From NCBI GenBank assembly GCA_027592275.1, contig JAQCKF010000011.1, positions 1 through 64,000 of the forward strand: a stretch of DNA of 64,000 nucleotides, in the 5' to 3' direction. This stretch comes from Pseudomonadota bacterium (GTDB lineage Bacteria; Pseudomonadota; Gammaproteobacteria; Pseudomonadales; Pseudohongiellaceae). The notes below the pieces were generated by a model that saw only the letters and a program-made list of their open reading frames with translations, had not been told where the DNA came from and did no database searches. Position 1 is the stretch's first letter. Each line of letters starts with the position of its first letter. Shown one piece after another: positions 53,323-62,078 of the stretch. The translations under genes and the position numbers were made by a program.

Positions 53323-54489
53323 ATGAAAACCATGAAAAAAATTCGCAACGATGAACTAGAACCAGAAATTATTGACTGGCCAGTCTATATGCGTAGAGCA
53401 ATAGATCTTGCCGGCAATGCCATAAATACGTCTCCGAATCCTCGAGTAGGTTGTGTTCTCGTTAGAAATCAGGAGATTGTAGGCGAGGGTTGGCACGTGG
53501 CTCTAGGTGAAGCTCATGCCGAAGTGATGGCATTGAGGCGGGCAGGTGATCGGGCAAAATCTTCTATTGCCTTCGTTAGTTTAGAGCCCTGCTCGCATAC
53601 AGGTCGCACGGGTCCTTGTAGCTACGCGTTGATCAATGCGGGAGTCTCGCAGGTTGTAATTGCCAGTATCGATCCAAACCCTGAAGTTGCAGGAAAAGGC
53701 ATTGAAAAATTAATTGCTGCTGGAATACCCGTAACACAACTAACCGATTTCGATTCCTTAGCGCGCGCAGTAACCCCAGGTTATTTTAAGAGAAGGGAGC
53801 AGGGCATTCCCTATGTTCGCTGCAAGCTAGCTATGAGTTTGGATGGTCGAACCGCTCTGGCGAATGGCGAGAGCAAATGGATAAGCGGGGGGCAATCACG
53901 AAGTGATGTGCAGAGGCTGCGGGCCGAAAGCAGTGCCGTGATAACCGGTATAGAAACGGTGTTAGCCGACGATCCCTCCCTGAATGTGCGCCTCGATGAT
54001 CTGAATCTCCAGCAAGAAGACCTTGCTAGAAATGAGAAGGCGCTCTCAAAACAACCTTTGCGAGTAATTCTCGACAGTCAGCTGCGTACTCCAGATGTAG
54101 CCAAAATTCTCGCATTGCCGGGCGAAGTAAAGATATTCTCAATCGCCCCGCCTGACACAGCTAAAAACCCTGCTTCGAATGTGGAATACATACAGGCAGC
54201 GGCGAGCGGAAAGAGAGTAAGTCTGCATTGTGTGCTAGAATCGCTGGCCTCCGATTTTGCGTGTACCGAAGTGTTGGTAGAGGCAGGCGCCACGCTAAGC
54301 ACAGCGTTTATACAGGCGGGTTTGGTAGATGAATTGATTGTCTATATTGCGCCAAAACTGCTTGGTAGCGATGCCCGTTCTCTGCTCAATATAGCGGGCA
54401 TCGAGTCAATGTCGGATAGCTTGAATTTTGAGATAACCGATTTGCGGCAGATAGGTAGCGATATTCGCGTAGTGCTGAAGCCGGCTTGA
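53323..54489 (+). CDS. ribD: Bifunctional riboflavin deaminase/reductase RibD
   Basis: Carries out the second and third steps of riboflavin synthesis from the GTP-derived pyrimidine. 388 residues. The deaminase part has zinc ligands in GEAHAEVMALRR (His65, Glu67) and PCSHTGRTGPC (Cys90, Cys99); the reductase part has RCKLAMSLDGRTA, WISGGQSRSDVQRLRA, ITGIETVLADDPSLNVR and VEAGATLSTAFIQAGLVDEL. ATG 53323 or 53332. Followed by ribC after 43 bp. Confidence 0.97.
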   Translation: MKTMKKIRNDELEPEIIDWPVYMRRAIDLAGNAINTSPNPRVGCVLVRNQEIVGEGWHVALGEAHAEVMALRRAGDRAKSSIAFVSLEPCSHTGRTGPCSYALINAGVSQVVIASIDPNPEVAGKGIEKLIAAGIPVTQLTDFDSLARAVTPGYFKRREQGIPYVRCKLAMSLDGRTALANGESKWISGGQSRSDVQRLRAESSAVITGIETVLADDPSLNVRLDDLNLQQEDLARNEKALSKQPLRVILDSQLRTPDVAKILALPGEVKIFSIAPPDTAKNPASNVEYIQAAASGKRVSLHCVLESLASDFACTEVLVEAGATLSTAFIQAGLVDELIVYIAPKLLGSDARSLLNIAGIESMSDSLNFEITDLRQIGSDIRVVLKPA

Positions 54490-54532
54490 ATTTAAGTCCC
54501 CAGAAAACGAATTTGGATAAGTGAATAACATA

Positions 54533-55180
54533 ATGTTTACCGGAATAATCGAGGCGATCGGTTCAGTGGCCAGATTACAGCAGTTAGGCTCTGACTGGCG
54601 TCTCACTATCGATAGTGGAAAACTCGATCTAAGCGATGTTGTTCTCGGTGACAGCATCGCCGTGAATGGTTGTTGTCTAACAGTGGTAGAACTGCGAGAA
54701 AACTACTTCGGCGCTGATGTTTCGAATGAATCGATGCGTTGCACCGCTCTCGGGGAATTCAAGGACGGTACGCCCGTAAACTTAGAGAAGGCCATGCTAG
54801 CTAGCGGGCGTCTCGGTGGGCATATTGTTAGTGGCCATGTGGATGGAGTGGGCAGTCTTATTGAATCATCCTCAGATGGAGCCAGCGTGCGTTTGGTCTA
54901 TGAAGCTCCAAAAGAGATAGCGAAGTATATCGCAGGCAAGGGCTCTATCTGTATCGATGGCACTAGCCTGACTGTGAATGAAGTAAGTGGTCAAAAGTTC
55001 ACCGTTAACGTGATTCCTCACACTCAAACAGAAACGATAATTGGGGACTACAAAGTGGGTCAGAGTGTCAATCTGGAAGTTGACCTTATAGCTCGTTATC
55101 TCGAGAGACTGTTACAGGGGACAGATTCCAACGAAGAAGGATTGAATAAGGAATTTTTGGTAAAGCATGGCTTTGGTTAA
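54533..55180 (+). CDS. ribC: Riboflavin synthase alpha subunit
   Basis: Dismutates two lumazines to riboflavin. 215 residues from ATG 54533 (MFTGIIEAIGSV); the frame extends to 54521 but the family starts with this Met. Two lumazine-binding repeats are visible, each with LGDSIAVNGCCLTVV / KGSICIDGTSLTVNEV-type motifs and GRLGGHIVSGHVDGVG in between. No FMN riboswitch (RFN element) was recognised in the 43- and 60-bp gaps around it. Also called ribE. Confidence 0.97.
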   Translation: MFTGIIEAIGSVARLQQLGSDWRLTIDSGKLDLSDVVLGDSIAVNGCCLTVVELRENYFGADVSNESMRCTALGEFKDGTPVNLEKAMLASGRLGGHIVSGHVDGVGSLIESSSDGASVRLVYEAPKEIAKYIAGKGSICIDGTSLTVNEVSGQKFTVNVIPHTQTETIIGDYKVGQSVNLEVDLIARYLERLLQGTDSNEEGLNKEFLVKHGFG

Positions 55181-55240
55181 CTCGGCACTGGTTCAAAGAG
55201 TATTTTTTTTCGAGAAGTTTAAAAAGAGTTTGAAGAGATT

Positions 55241-56353
55241 ATGAAGTTGAATTCGATAGAAGAGATCATCGACGACATTCGCCAGGGAAAGATGGTGATA
55301 TTGATGGACGATGAAGATAGAGAGAACGAAGGTGATCTCATTATTGCCGCTGAGCGTGTGCGCACCGAAGATATTAACTTTATGGCGACCAATGCGCGTG
55401 GCTTGATCTGTCTTACTCTCACTCCTGAGCGTTGCGAGTATTTGAAGTTGCCTCTCATGGTGAACGAGAACAATACACCTTATAACACAAACTTCACCGT
55501 CTCTATCGAGGCGGCGAACGGAGTGACTACTGGAATCTCCGCTGGTGACAGAGCCCGCACTATCCAAGTAGCCGTCGGCCGCGACAGTGTCGCTGCAGAC
55601 ATTGTGCAGCCCGGACATATATTCCCTATTATGGCGCAGCTGGGTGGCGTACTACGCAGAGCTGGTCATACCGAAGCAGGGTGCGACCTTGCCAGGCTGG
55701 CAGGATATTCACCGGCCGCCGCAATCGTTGAAATCATGAACGAAGACGGCTCGATGGCGAGGCGCCCAGATCTTGAGATATTCGCAGAGAAACACGGCAT
55801 TAAGATTGGCACTATCGTCGACCTTATCCATTATCGAATTGCGAACGAACATACTGTCACCAAGGTTTCCAGCAACAAGATGGAAACGAAGTACGGTGAA
55901 TTCGATGTGCATTCTTACAAGGACTCTATTAGTGGCAGCCTGCATGTAGCCTTTACTATGGGGATAATCGACTCTGACGATCCTCAGTTGGTACGAGTCC
56001 ATATACCAAATACGCTGCGCGACATCTGTGATGTGCAAAATTCTAGCCGCACCAGTTGGTCTTTCAGCGATTCTTTGGAGAAAATCGCCGATCAGGGCCG
56101 GGGTGTGGCTGTGTTATTATCCGGCGAAGATTATGGTCAAGATCTTGAGCAGAGTATTGCCCATGTCTTGAACGACGGGTCTGAGACCGCTTCGGCTAAT
56201 CGCAACGGCAGCGATCTGACCATCGGAACTGGCTCGCAGATACTAAGGGATTTGGGCGTCAGCAAGATGCGTTTGTTGAGCTTCCCAGCGAAATTCAATG
56301 CGATCTCAGGATTTGATCTAGAAGTAGTTGAGTTCGTTGAGTTTGAGAAATAG
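55241..56353 (+). CDS. ribBA: 3,4-Dihydroxy-2-butanone-4-phosphate synthase with degenerate GTP cyclohydrolase II domain
   Basis: The N-terminal half (about 1-205) is a complete Rib[30 protein letters not shown] and [19 protein letters not shown]. The C-terminal ~165 residues have the RibA fold position ([20 protein letters not shown]) but the zinc motif C-x-TGD-x-FGSLRCDCG of true RibA is replaced by [15 protein letters not shown], without the three cysteines. I infer that only the RibB activity remains; a separate intact ribA is at 59020. The degenerate domain is known in other proteobacterial RibBA proteins. 370 residues. Confidence 0.94.
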   Translation: MKLNSIEEIIDDIRQGKMVILMDDEDRENEGDLIIAAERVRTEDINFMATNARGLICLTLTPERCEYLKLPLMVNENNTPYNTNFTVSIEAANGVTTGISAGDRARTIQVAVGRDSVAADIVQPGHIFPIMAQLGGVLRRAGHTEAGCDLARLAGYSPAAAIVEIMNEDGSMARRPDLEIFAEKHGIKIGTIVDLIHYRIANEHTVTKVSSNKMETKYGEFDVHSYKDSISGSLHVAFTMGIIDSDDPQLVRVHIPNTLRDICDVQNSSRTSWSFSDSLEKIADQGRGVAVLLSGEDYGQDLEQSIAHVLNDGSETASANRNGSDLTIGTGSQILRDLGVSKMRLLSFPAKFNAISGFDLEVVEFVEFEK

Positions 56354-56413
56354 ACGCGGCGAGAAAGTTTTACGCCGGAATGAGTTATAGAAAAAGAGTA
56401 GCAGGAAAAGATA

Positions 56414-56887
56414 ATGGGCATAAAGACAATAGAAGGTAATTATAACAACGCGGCAGCGAGATACGTTATTGCTGTGGCGCGATTCAATAGCTTTATCGTA
56501 GATCATCTACTCGAAGGCGCGATAGATGTGCTGCGCAAACACGGTGTCATGGACAAAGACATCACCATTGTTAAAGTGCCGGGTGCTTTCGAATTACCAT
56601 TGGCCGTAAAAAACATCTTGAGCGGCGAAGATTGCGACGCCGTGATCGCTCTGGGTGCGGTAATTCGTGGTGGTACTCCGCATTTCGAATATGTGGCTGG
56701 TGAATGTGTAAAAGGGTTGAGTCAGGTTAGTCTCGACAGCAGCAAGCCGGTAGCCTTCGGGGTACTCACCGTTGACAGTATTGAGCAGGCGATAGAGCGT
56801 GCAGGTACTAAAGCTGGTAACAAAGGCGCTGAGGCTGCGATTACTGCAATAGAGATGGTTAGTCTTCTAAGGCAACTGGAGAAATAA
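56414..56887 (+). CDS. ribH: 6,7-Dimethyl-8-ribityllumazine synthase
   Basis: Condenses the RibB and RibD products to lumazine, the substrate of RibC. 157 residues with [53 protein letters not shown] and [20 protein letters not shown], ending in the family's [22 protein letters not shown] precedes the ATG. nusB begins with the base after its stop codon. Confidence 0.98.
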   Translation: MGIKTIEGNYNNAAARYVIAVARFNSFIVDHLLEGAIDVLRKHGVMDKDITIVKVPGAFELPLAVKNILSGEDCDAVIALGAVIRGGTPHFEYVAGECVKGLSQVSLDSSKPVAFGVLTVDSIEQAIERAGTKAGNKGAEAAITAIEMVSLLRQLEK

Positions 56888-57388
56888 GTGGCGCCCACTA
56901 AGGCCGACTTGAGCGCGAAACCTTCGGCTCCCAAAAAGAAGAAGCCGCAAGCTAAGGTTAAGATTCCACTAGCGCAGCGGCGCAAGGCCCGCACACTCAT
57001 CGTGCAGGCTCTCTATCAGTGGCATATCAGTAAATCTGAGCCTCTGGAGATCGAAGCACAATTTCATGAGCAGAACGGGGGCAAGATCGACTGGGAATAT
57101 TTCTCGGAAGTCTTTCTGGAGATTCCCAAGCAGCAGGAAGCTCTAGATAAACATATTAGCCCCTTGTTGGACCGCGAGTTGAAATCGTTGGACCCGGTAG
57201 AAAGAGCACTGCTGTATCTTGGAACATTCGAGTTGGCGAATCGCATAGATATCCCTTATCGCGTGGTTATCAATGAGTGTGTTGAGTTAGCGAAAACATT
57301 TGGTGCGACTGACGGCCATAAATACATCAATGGTGTATTGGATAAACTCGCAAAGAGTCTTCGCTCTGTGGAATTGTCGTCTAAGTAG
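56888..57388 (+). CDS. nusB: Transcription antitermination factor NusB
   Basis: Binds BoxA RNA with S10 in rRNA antitermination. GTG start immediately after the ribH stop codon, so translation is coupled. 166 residues against 139 in E. coli; the extra ~28 form a Lys/Pro-rich N-terminal tail (APTKADLSAKPSAPKKKKPQ). The core starts QRRKARTLIVQALYQW and includes DRELKSLDPVERALLYLGTF and VINECVELAKTFGATDGHKY. A start inside the tail is possible. Confidence 0.95.
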   Translation: MAPTKADLSAKPSAPKKKKPQAKVKIPLAQRRKARTLIVQALYQWHISKSEPLEIEAQFHEQNGGKIDWEYFSEVFLEIPKQQEALDKHISPLLDRELKSLDPVERALLYLGTFELANRIDIPYRVVINECVELAKTFGATDGHKYINGVLDKLAKSLRSVELSSK

Positions 57389-57463
57389 TTAGCAGTACAT
57401 TCACTCAGAGGCTATCGCTTTTCCATCCATGCGGTTGTCGATCAAGCCCCGGTATGCGAAGTC

Positions 57464-58516
57464 ATGCACAAGCCAAGCAGTCACTCAGAATTTGAAATCA
57501 TTCGTCGCTTTTTCGCGACATCTAATTTGTCTTTCCCGCGTGAAGGAATCGAATTAGGAATCGGCGATGATGCTGCTCTCATCGAGGTTCCACCGAACAA
57601 ACATTTGGCGATGTCGATGGATGTATTGATATCCGGCATACACTTTCCACTAGGCGCCGACCCTTCCTTGATCGCCAATCGCGCACTCGCAGTAAACTTA
57701 AGTGATCTAGCGGCCATGGGTGCTGAACCTTACTGCTTCACGCTAGGATTAGTCCTCCCGCATAGCGATGAGAAGTGGCTAGCTGGCTTTAGTAGCGGCC
57801 TCGAACATCTAGCAAGGCAATACAATTGTCCTTTGGTCGGTGGCGATACTAGCCGTGGTCCGATGAGTATCTGTATTCAAGTACAAGGCTTAGTAGAAAA
57901 AAATCGGGCTGCACGTAGAAGTGGTGCGAATGTGGGAGACAAAATTTACGTCAGCGGCACACTCGGCGATGGTGCCATAGCACTTCTCGCTTTGGGCTTA
58001 GACTCACATCTGGGCAGCGAGTTTAGCTTGGCCGTGAGCGAGCCTAGTGCGGCGTGTATGCAGTTCTTTGAGGACGCCTATTTTAAACCGCATCCACAGA
58101 TTGAGCTTTCTTCGGCAGCTGGAAAACTATTTTCAAGCGCTATCGATATATCCGACGGACTGCAGGGTGATCTGCAGCATATCCTCGATCAGAGTGAGGT
58201 AGCCGGCAACATTAGATTGGACGCGATACCCTATTCCAAATCTGCCCTGAGTTGCGTTAGCCCAGAGAATAGATTGCTAGCAGCCCTGTTTGGTGGCGAT
58301 GACTATGGATTATGCTTCACTGTCGCTGAGAAAGATTGTGTCGAGCTGGAGGCTATCGCCAAAGGATTAGGCGTCAGCATCACCTGTATTGGAGATATCA
58401 ATGCAGGTGAGGGAATCGACTATTTGGGTGCCGATGGCTCCCCAGTTGAGGTCGTCCCCCAAGCTTTTCAACATTTCAGTGCCACCACGCTAACTCACGG
58501 TAGTAGACTAAAGTGA
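57464..58516 (+). CDS. thiL: Thiamine-monophosphate kinase
   Basis: Makes thiamine diphosphate. 350 residues with the AIR-synthase-like fold: EFEIIRRFF, GIGDDAALIEVPPNKHLAMS, MDVLISGIHFPLGADP, NLSDLAAMGAEP, GGDTSRGPMSICIQVQG and AIDISDGLQGDLQHIL. Slightly longer than E. coli ThiL (325). It overlaps pgpA by 4 bp (GTGA), the usual thiL-pgpA coupling. Confidence 0.97.
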   Translation: MHKPSSHSEFEIIRRFFATSNLSFPREGIELGIGDDAALIEVPPNKHLAMSMDVLISGIHFPLGADPSLIANRALAVNLSDLAAMGAEPYCFTLGLVLPHSDEKWLAGFSSGLEHLARQYNCPLVGGDTSRGPMSICIQVQGLVEKNRAARRSGANVGDKIYVSGTLGDGAIALLALGLDSHLGSEFSLAVSEPSAACMQFFEDAYFKPHPQIELSSAAGKLFSSAIDISDGLQGDLQHILDQSEVAGNIRLDAIPYSKSALSCVSPENRLLAALFGGDDYGLCFTVAEKDCVELEAIAKGLGVSITCIGDINAGEGIDYLGADGSPVEVVPQAFQHFSATTLTHGSRLK

Positions 58517-58992
58517 CTATGAACTCAAACAAAGCGATATTAGCTAACCCGATACACTTGTTAGCCTTTGGTTTCGGGGCGGGACTTTCCCCTAAAGCTC
58601 CAGGCACTGTGGGTACCGTCGTTGCAGTGCTTATCTATCTAGTACTGCCTAGCATGCCGACTATCATCTATGCTGGATTGATACTGCTTAGTTTCGTTTT
58701 TGGCATCTGGATTTGTGGTAAGACGGCAGAAGATCTAGGTGTTCATGATCATGGCGGCATAGTCTGGGACGAGTTTGTGGGTTATTGGATTACTATGTTT
58801 ATGGCGCCCAGCGGCCTATTTTGGGTGCTTCTGGGCTTCGTCTTGTTTCGCCTGTTGGATATTTTTAAGCCTTGGCCTATTAAATGGGCGGATAAAGAGT
58901 TAGCTGGTGGGCTTGGAATCATGCTTGATGATGTATTAGCGGGTATAATGGCCGCTCTGTGTATGCAGGCCCTAGTTGTGCTACTAGGCTAA
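58513..58992 (+). CDS. pgpA: Phosphatidylglycerophosphatase A
   Basis: A membrane phosphatase of phosphatidylglycerol synthesis. 159 residues with GAGLSPKAPGTVGTV, CGKTAEDLGVHDHGGIVWDE, DIFKPWPIKWADKELAGGLG and IMLDDVLAGIMA, all diagnostic for PgpA. About four hydrophobic segments. GTG at 58513 overlaps the thiL stop; ATG at 58519 is an alternative. Confidence 0.97.
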   Translation: MTMNSNKAILANPIHLLAFGFGAGLSPKAPGTVGTVVAVLIYLVLPSMPTIIYAGLILLSFVFGIWICGKTAEDLGVHDHGGIVWDEFVGYWITMFMAPSGLFWVLLGFVLFRLLDIFKPWPIKWADKELAGGLGIMLDDVLAGIMAALCMQALVVLLG

Positions 58993-59019
58993 GGATTGAC
59001 GGAATTAGAGGAAAGTTTT

Positions 59020-59610
59020 TTGACAGTTTCATTTGTAGCATCGGCAACTTTGCCCACTCAGTGGGGGCAATTCACAATCCATGGCTTCGAAGACCAGTCT
59101 GATGGCAAAGAACATGTGGCTTTGGCCTTCGGTGATCTAAGTTCAGATCAGCCGGTGCTGTGCCGCATTCACTCTGAGTGTTTGACCGGCGACTGTCTAT
59201 TCAGTCTACGCTGTGATTGCGGGCCACAGCTGCAATATGCGATGGAGAGAGTAGCAAAGGAAGGCCGCGGCATTATCCTCTATCTACGTCAGGAAGGCCG
59301 TGGCATCGGTTTGTTAAACAAGATCAAAGCCTATGCGTTGCAAGATACCGGGGCCGATACGGTAGAGGCCAATGTGCAGCTGGGCTTCGAGCCAGATAGC
59401 CGAGGGTATGAAATTTGCAAACCCATGCTGGATCACTTCGATATCTCGAGCCTGCGCATTATGACGAATAATCCTAGAAAGGTAGATGCTCTTACAGAAA
59501 TGGGCATCGACGTTGCCGAAGTCGTTCCAATACATACCGGCGCTAATCCGCATAACGAGAGTTACTTGGCCGTAAAGTTCGATAAACTGGGCCACAACAA
59601 ACCTACCTAA
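59020..59610 (+). CDS. ribA: GTP cyclohydrolase II
   Basis: The first committed step of riboflavin synthesis. TTG start at 59020 ([20 protein letters not shown]) is supported by AGAGGAAA upstream and gives 196 residues, the E. coli length; an upstream TTG at 58996 is less likely. The zinc site is intact in [19 protein letters not shown], and [31 protein letters not shown] and [13 protein letters not shown] are present. Its presence fits the loss of the same activity in RibBA. Confidence 0.97.
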   Translation: MTVSFVASATLPTQWGQFTIHGFEDQSDGKEHVALAFGDLSSDQPVLCRIHSECLTGDCLFSLRCDCGPQLQYAMERVAKEGRGIILYLRQEGRGIGLLNKIKAYALQDTGADTVEANVQLGFEPDSRGYEICKPMLDHFDISSLRIMTNNPRKVDALTEMGIDVAEVVPIHTGANPHNESYLAVKFDKLGHNKPT

Positions 59611-59613
59611 CAC

Positions 59614-60330
59614 GTGTCTTCCTCGAAAAAACAGATAACCGTAGATTTTCTCCGCCATGGAGAACCGGTCGGCGGTGACGTGCTCCGAGGCAGGGTCGAC
59701 CATCCATTGAGTGAATTGGGTTGGTCGCAGATGCAAAAAGCCGCCGCGCTCTCCGCCGAGCGAAAAGTATCTCCTTCGACACCGAGTTGGACTCACCTGA
59801 TCTCTTCACCGTTACAACGCTGTCGAGTTTTCGCCGAGCATCTGGCTGACTTGACTGCACTCGAATTGCAGGTATCTGAGCAGTGGCAGGAAATAGATTA
59901 TGGCGATTGGGATGGCATGCTACTTAGCGATTGGCGAAAAGAGGCGGGGCCGCAGTTCAAAGAGTTTCGCAAGGATGTGTCCAAGTTGCATCCACCAAAT
60001 GGTGAGGCTTTTCTTTCATTCAGGGACAGAGTGTTAGCAGCGTGGAATGAGCTTGCCAACCTTCCTGATGGTAGTCACGTATTAGTCGTAACGCACGGCG
60101 GTGTGCTGCGTGTTGTGCTCCCTACCGTGCTGGGCATGCCGCTCAATCGTAGCTATCCGTTGCATATACCCTTTGCATCATTCAGTCGGATTGCTCTCAC
60201 AGTTGGTCTTCGTACTAGTGCTACTTCCGAGGAAGAGTCGAGAAACCAGCTAAGCGGCAGCCGTCAAAAGACCAGTGCGAGTCTGCTGTTTCACAATGCG
60301 GCGGAGTATGAAGGACTAGTTATTAACTAG
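59614..60330 (+). CDS. Histidine phosphatase, alpha-ribazole phosphatase-like (CobC)
   Basis: A 238-residue phosphoglycerate-mutase-fold enzyme with the catalytic FLRHGEP (near 13), IDYGDWDGM and VLVVTHGGVLRVVLP. Position next to btuF- and cobO-like genes suggests CobC, which dephosphorylates alpha-ribazole phosphate in cobalamin salvage; the fold alone does not prove this substrate. GTG start 3 bp after ribA. Its last 15 bp overlap the end of the convergent btuF-like gene. Confidence 0.8.
   Translation: MSSSKKQITVDFLRHGEPVGGDVLRGRVDHPLSELGWSQMQKAAALSAERKVSPSTPSWTHLISSPLQRCRVFAEHLADLTALELQVSEQWQEIDYGDWDGMLLSDWRKEAGPQFKEFRKDVSKLHPPNGEAFLSFRDRVLAAWNELANLPDGSHVLVVTHGGVLRVVLPTVLGMPLNRSYPLHIPFASFSRIALTVGLRTSATSEEESRNQLSGSRQKTSASLLFHNAAEYEGLVIN
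60316..60330. repeat. Perfect 15-bp palindrome holding both convergent stop codons
   Basis: CTAGTTATTAACTAG is its own reverse complement apart from the central base. The plus gene ends CTA-GTT-ATT-AAC-TAG and the minus gene CTA-GTT-AAT-AAC-TAG, so each strand ends in L-V-x-N-stop and both stops are inside the repeat. Confidence 0.9.
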
Positions 60331-61395
60331 TTTCGCCCTAGTCTGATCTAATTGTTCACACATGCTTTTCGCACCGATCAGTGCTCGCGGGGTATGTCGC
60401 TGCAGCAGTTCTGGTGGCACAAAGAATAGCGAGTTGGTGCTAACAGCGCTGAGCTGCTCCCACCTGAGCCACTCGTCTAACCATTCAGGACGTTCGATAT
60501 CCATGCCGCTGGCTACGATCGCCTGCGGGTTTCTGATCAACACAGACTCCACACTTACCTTCGGCGCCACTAGTTCGATGTCGGCGAATATATTCACGCC
60601 GCCACACAGCTCGATAATGTCGTTGATCAGTTCGTTGCCACCGGCACTGATCAGGGGCCTATCCCATACCTGGTAGAAAGTTTTAACAGCCGTCTTAGTT
60701 CTATAGTTTTCCGAAAGAGTCGCCAGCTGGGTGTCGAACTCTTCGATTACCTTTTCTGCGAGAGTTTCGGTGCCGGCCAATGTTGCCAGTCTTCGAATAT
60801 GGCTGGGAATCGACTCTAGACTTTTAGGCTCGGCGATGTAGACCGTAAGACCCAACTCGCGGAGTCGATTGATAGCGGCGCGCGGATTTCCTGTCTGCCA
60901 TGCGACGACTAAGTCGGGCTGCAGCTGCAGAATTTTTTCCATGTCTAGCATGTCGTACCGGCCGATGATTGGTAGCGCTTTCGCGGCCTCGGGATAGTCG
61001 CTGTATTCCACAACACCCACCAGCTTATCGCCCGCACCAGCGGCATACAATAATTCGGTGAGAGAGGGAGCGAGGCTGATAATCCGTTCAGCGCTTTCAT
61101 CGAGTTGCACTAGCGAGCCTTCATCATCGCGCACTTCAATTGAGAAAACTGTCTGACTAACCACGAGAGTAGCCAGCATCAACATCTGTGAAAGTCTTTT
61201 CCTTAAGCTCGTTGAAAGAATTTTTTGAGCCGTCTCATTACTGCTAAGAGCCGCAAACATCAATGCCCTCGAAAAGTATTTACTAAATTGAGTAGAAAGA
61301 TTGTTGGATGCATTCCCAAATAAAAACGACATGCCAAATATTTCTAACGCATTATAACGTCGGCATTCCGTTGATATTATCGGAAGGGTAATCAT
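60316..61395 (-). CDS. btuF: Cobalamin-type ABC periplasmic binding protein (BtuF-like)
   Basis: A TroA-fold substrate-binding protein: RIISLAPSLTELLYAAGAGD, YSDYPEAAKALPIIGRYDML, LQLQPDLVVAWQTGNPRAAI and AGGNELINDIIELCGGVNIF are typical of BtuF. The hydrophobic signal stretch MLMLATLVVSQTVFS starts near residue 71, far from the ATG at 61395, which shares one base with the cobO stop (TGATG). A later start (61260 or nearby) may be real. 359 residues by the long start. The BtuCD permease is not in the window. Confidence 0.88.
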   Translation of the reverse strand: MITLPIISTECRRYNALEIFGMSFLFGNASNNLSTQFSKYFSRALMFAALSSNETAQKILSTSLRKRLSQMLMLATLVVSQTVFSIEVRDDEGSLVQLDESAERIISLAPSLTELLYAAGAGDKLVGVVEYSDYPEAAKALPIIGRYDMLDMEKILQLQPDLVVAWQTGNPRAAINRLRELGLTVYIAEPKSLESIPSHIRRLATLAGTETLAEKVIEEFDTQLATLSENYRTKTAVKTFYQVWDRPLISAGGNELINDIIELCGGVNIFADIELVAPKVSVESVLIRNPQAIVASGMDIERPEWLDEWLRWEQLSAVSTNSLFFVPPELLQRHTPRALIGAKSMCEQLDQTRAKLVNN

Positions 61396-62003
61396 CAGTA
61401 GTCGATGCCTTTCTGAACCTTTACACCGTCGTAGAATGCGTGTTTGTTTTCACCCAGCTCGGTCACGGTGTCCGCCAGTTCTATAAGTTCCTTGGCGGCA
61501 CTACGCCCGGTAATAACAACGTGCTGGCCTTCGGGTCTGTTCTCCAACGCGGATAGCACCATCTCCTTATCGAGATAGCCATAGGTAAGCATGTAGGTAA
61601 GCTCGTCCAGAATTACGACATCGAAGTCGGGGTTTTTCATCATTTCTGCGCCGTGTGCCCACGTTTTTTCGGCGGCGGCAATGTCCGAGTCGCGGTCTTG
61701 AGTCTCCCAAGTGAAACCCGTGTTCATTACATGAAATTCAACCAACGGATTGTCGGCGAACAGCATCTGCTCTCCGCATTCCCACTGGCCTTTTATAAAC
61801 TGAATCACGCCGCAGCGGAGTCCGTGCCCAACACTGCGTGCAAGCATGCCGAAAGCAGAGGTGCTCTTGCCCTTGCCGTTACCGGTGAGTACCACCAGCA
61901 GGCCCTTATCGATTGTAGCCGCCGCAATGCGGCCGTCTATGTGCTCCTTCTTACGCTGCATAGCCTTCTTATGGCGCAGTGCTCTCTCTTCGCTAGTCGA
62001 CAC
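61395..62003 (-). CDS. cobO: Cob(I)alamin adenosyltransferase
   Basis: Adds the adenosyl group to cobalamin or cobinamide (CobA/CobO/BtuR family). 202 residues with P-loop VLTGNGKGKSTSAFGML, RSVGHGLRCGVIQFIKGQWE and VVILDELTYMLTYGYL, then HVVITGRSAAKELIELADTV. Length matches E. coli BtuR (196). Stop TGA overlaps the ATG of the btuF-like gene by one base, indicating coupling. Confidence 0.96.
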   Translation of the reverse strand: MSTSEERALRHKKAMQRKKEHIDGRIAAATIDKGLLVVLTGNGKGKSTSAFGMLARSVGHGLRCGVIQFIKGQWECGEQMLFADNPLVEFHVMNTGFTWETQDRDSDIAAAEKTWAHGAEMMKNPDFDVVILDELTYMLTYGYLDKEMVLSALENRPEGQHVVITGRSAAKELIELADTVTELGENKHAFYDGVKVQKGIDY

Positions 62004-62078
62004 GCTGTACTCCAGTGTTGGTTCGATTGATAACTGATCGGGGGTGGTGATGGGTGCTGCCTCAGAACTAAGTGAGCC

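Noticed and set aside
55181..55240. Possible FMN riboswitch before ribBA
   Set aside because: The gap is only 60 bp and has none of the conserved RFN blocks; the same holds for the other gaps in the rib cluster.
59611..62078. Possible cobalamin riboswitch near btuF/cobO
   Set aside because: No B12-box-like sequence was seen in the short gaps, and the genes are directly coupled.
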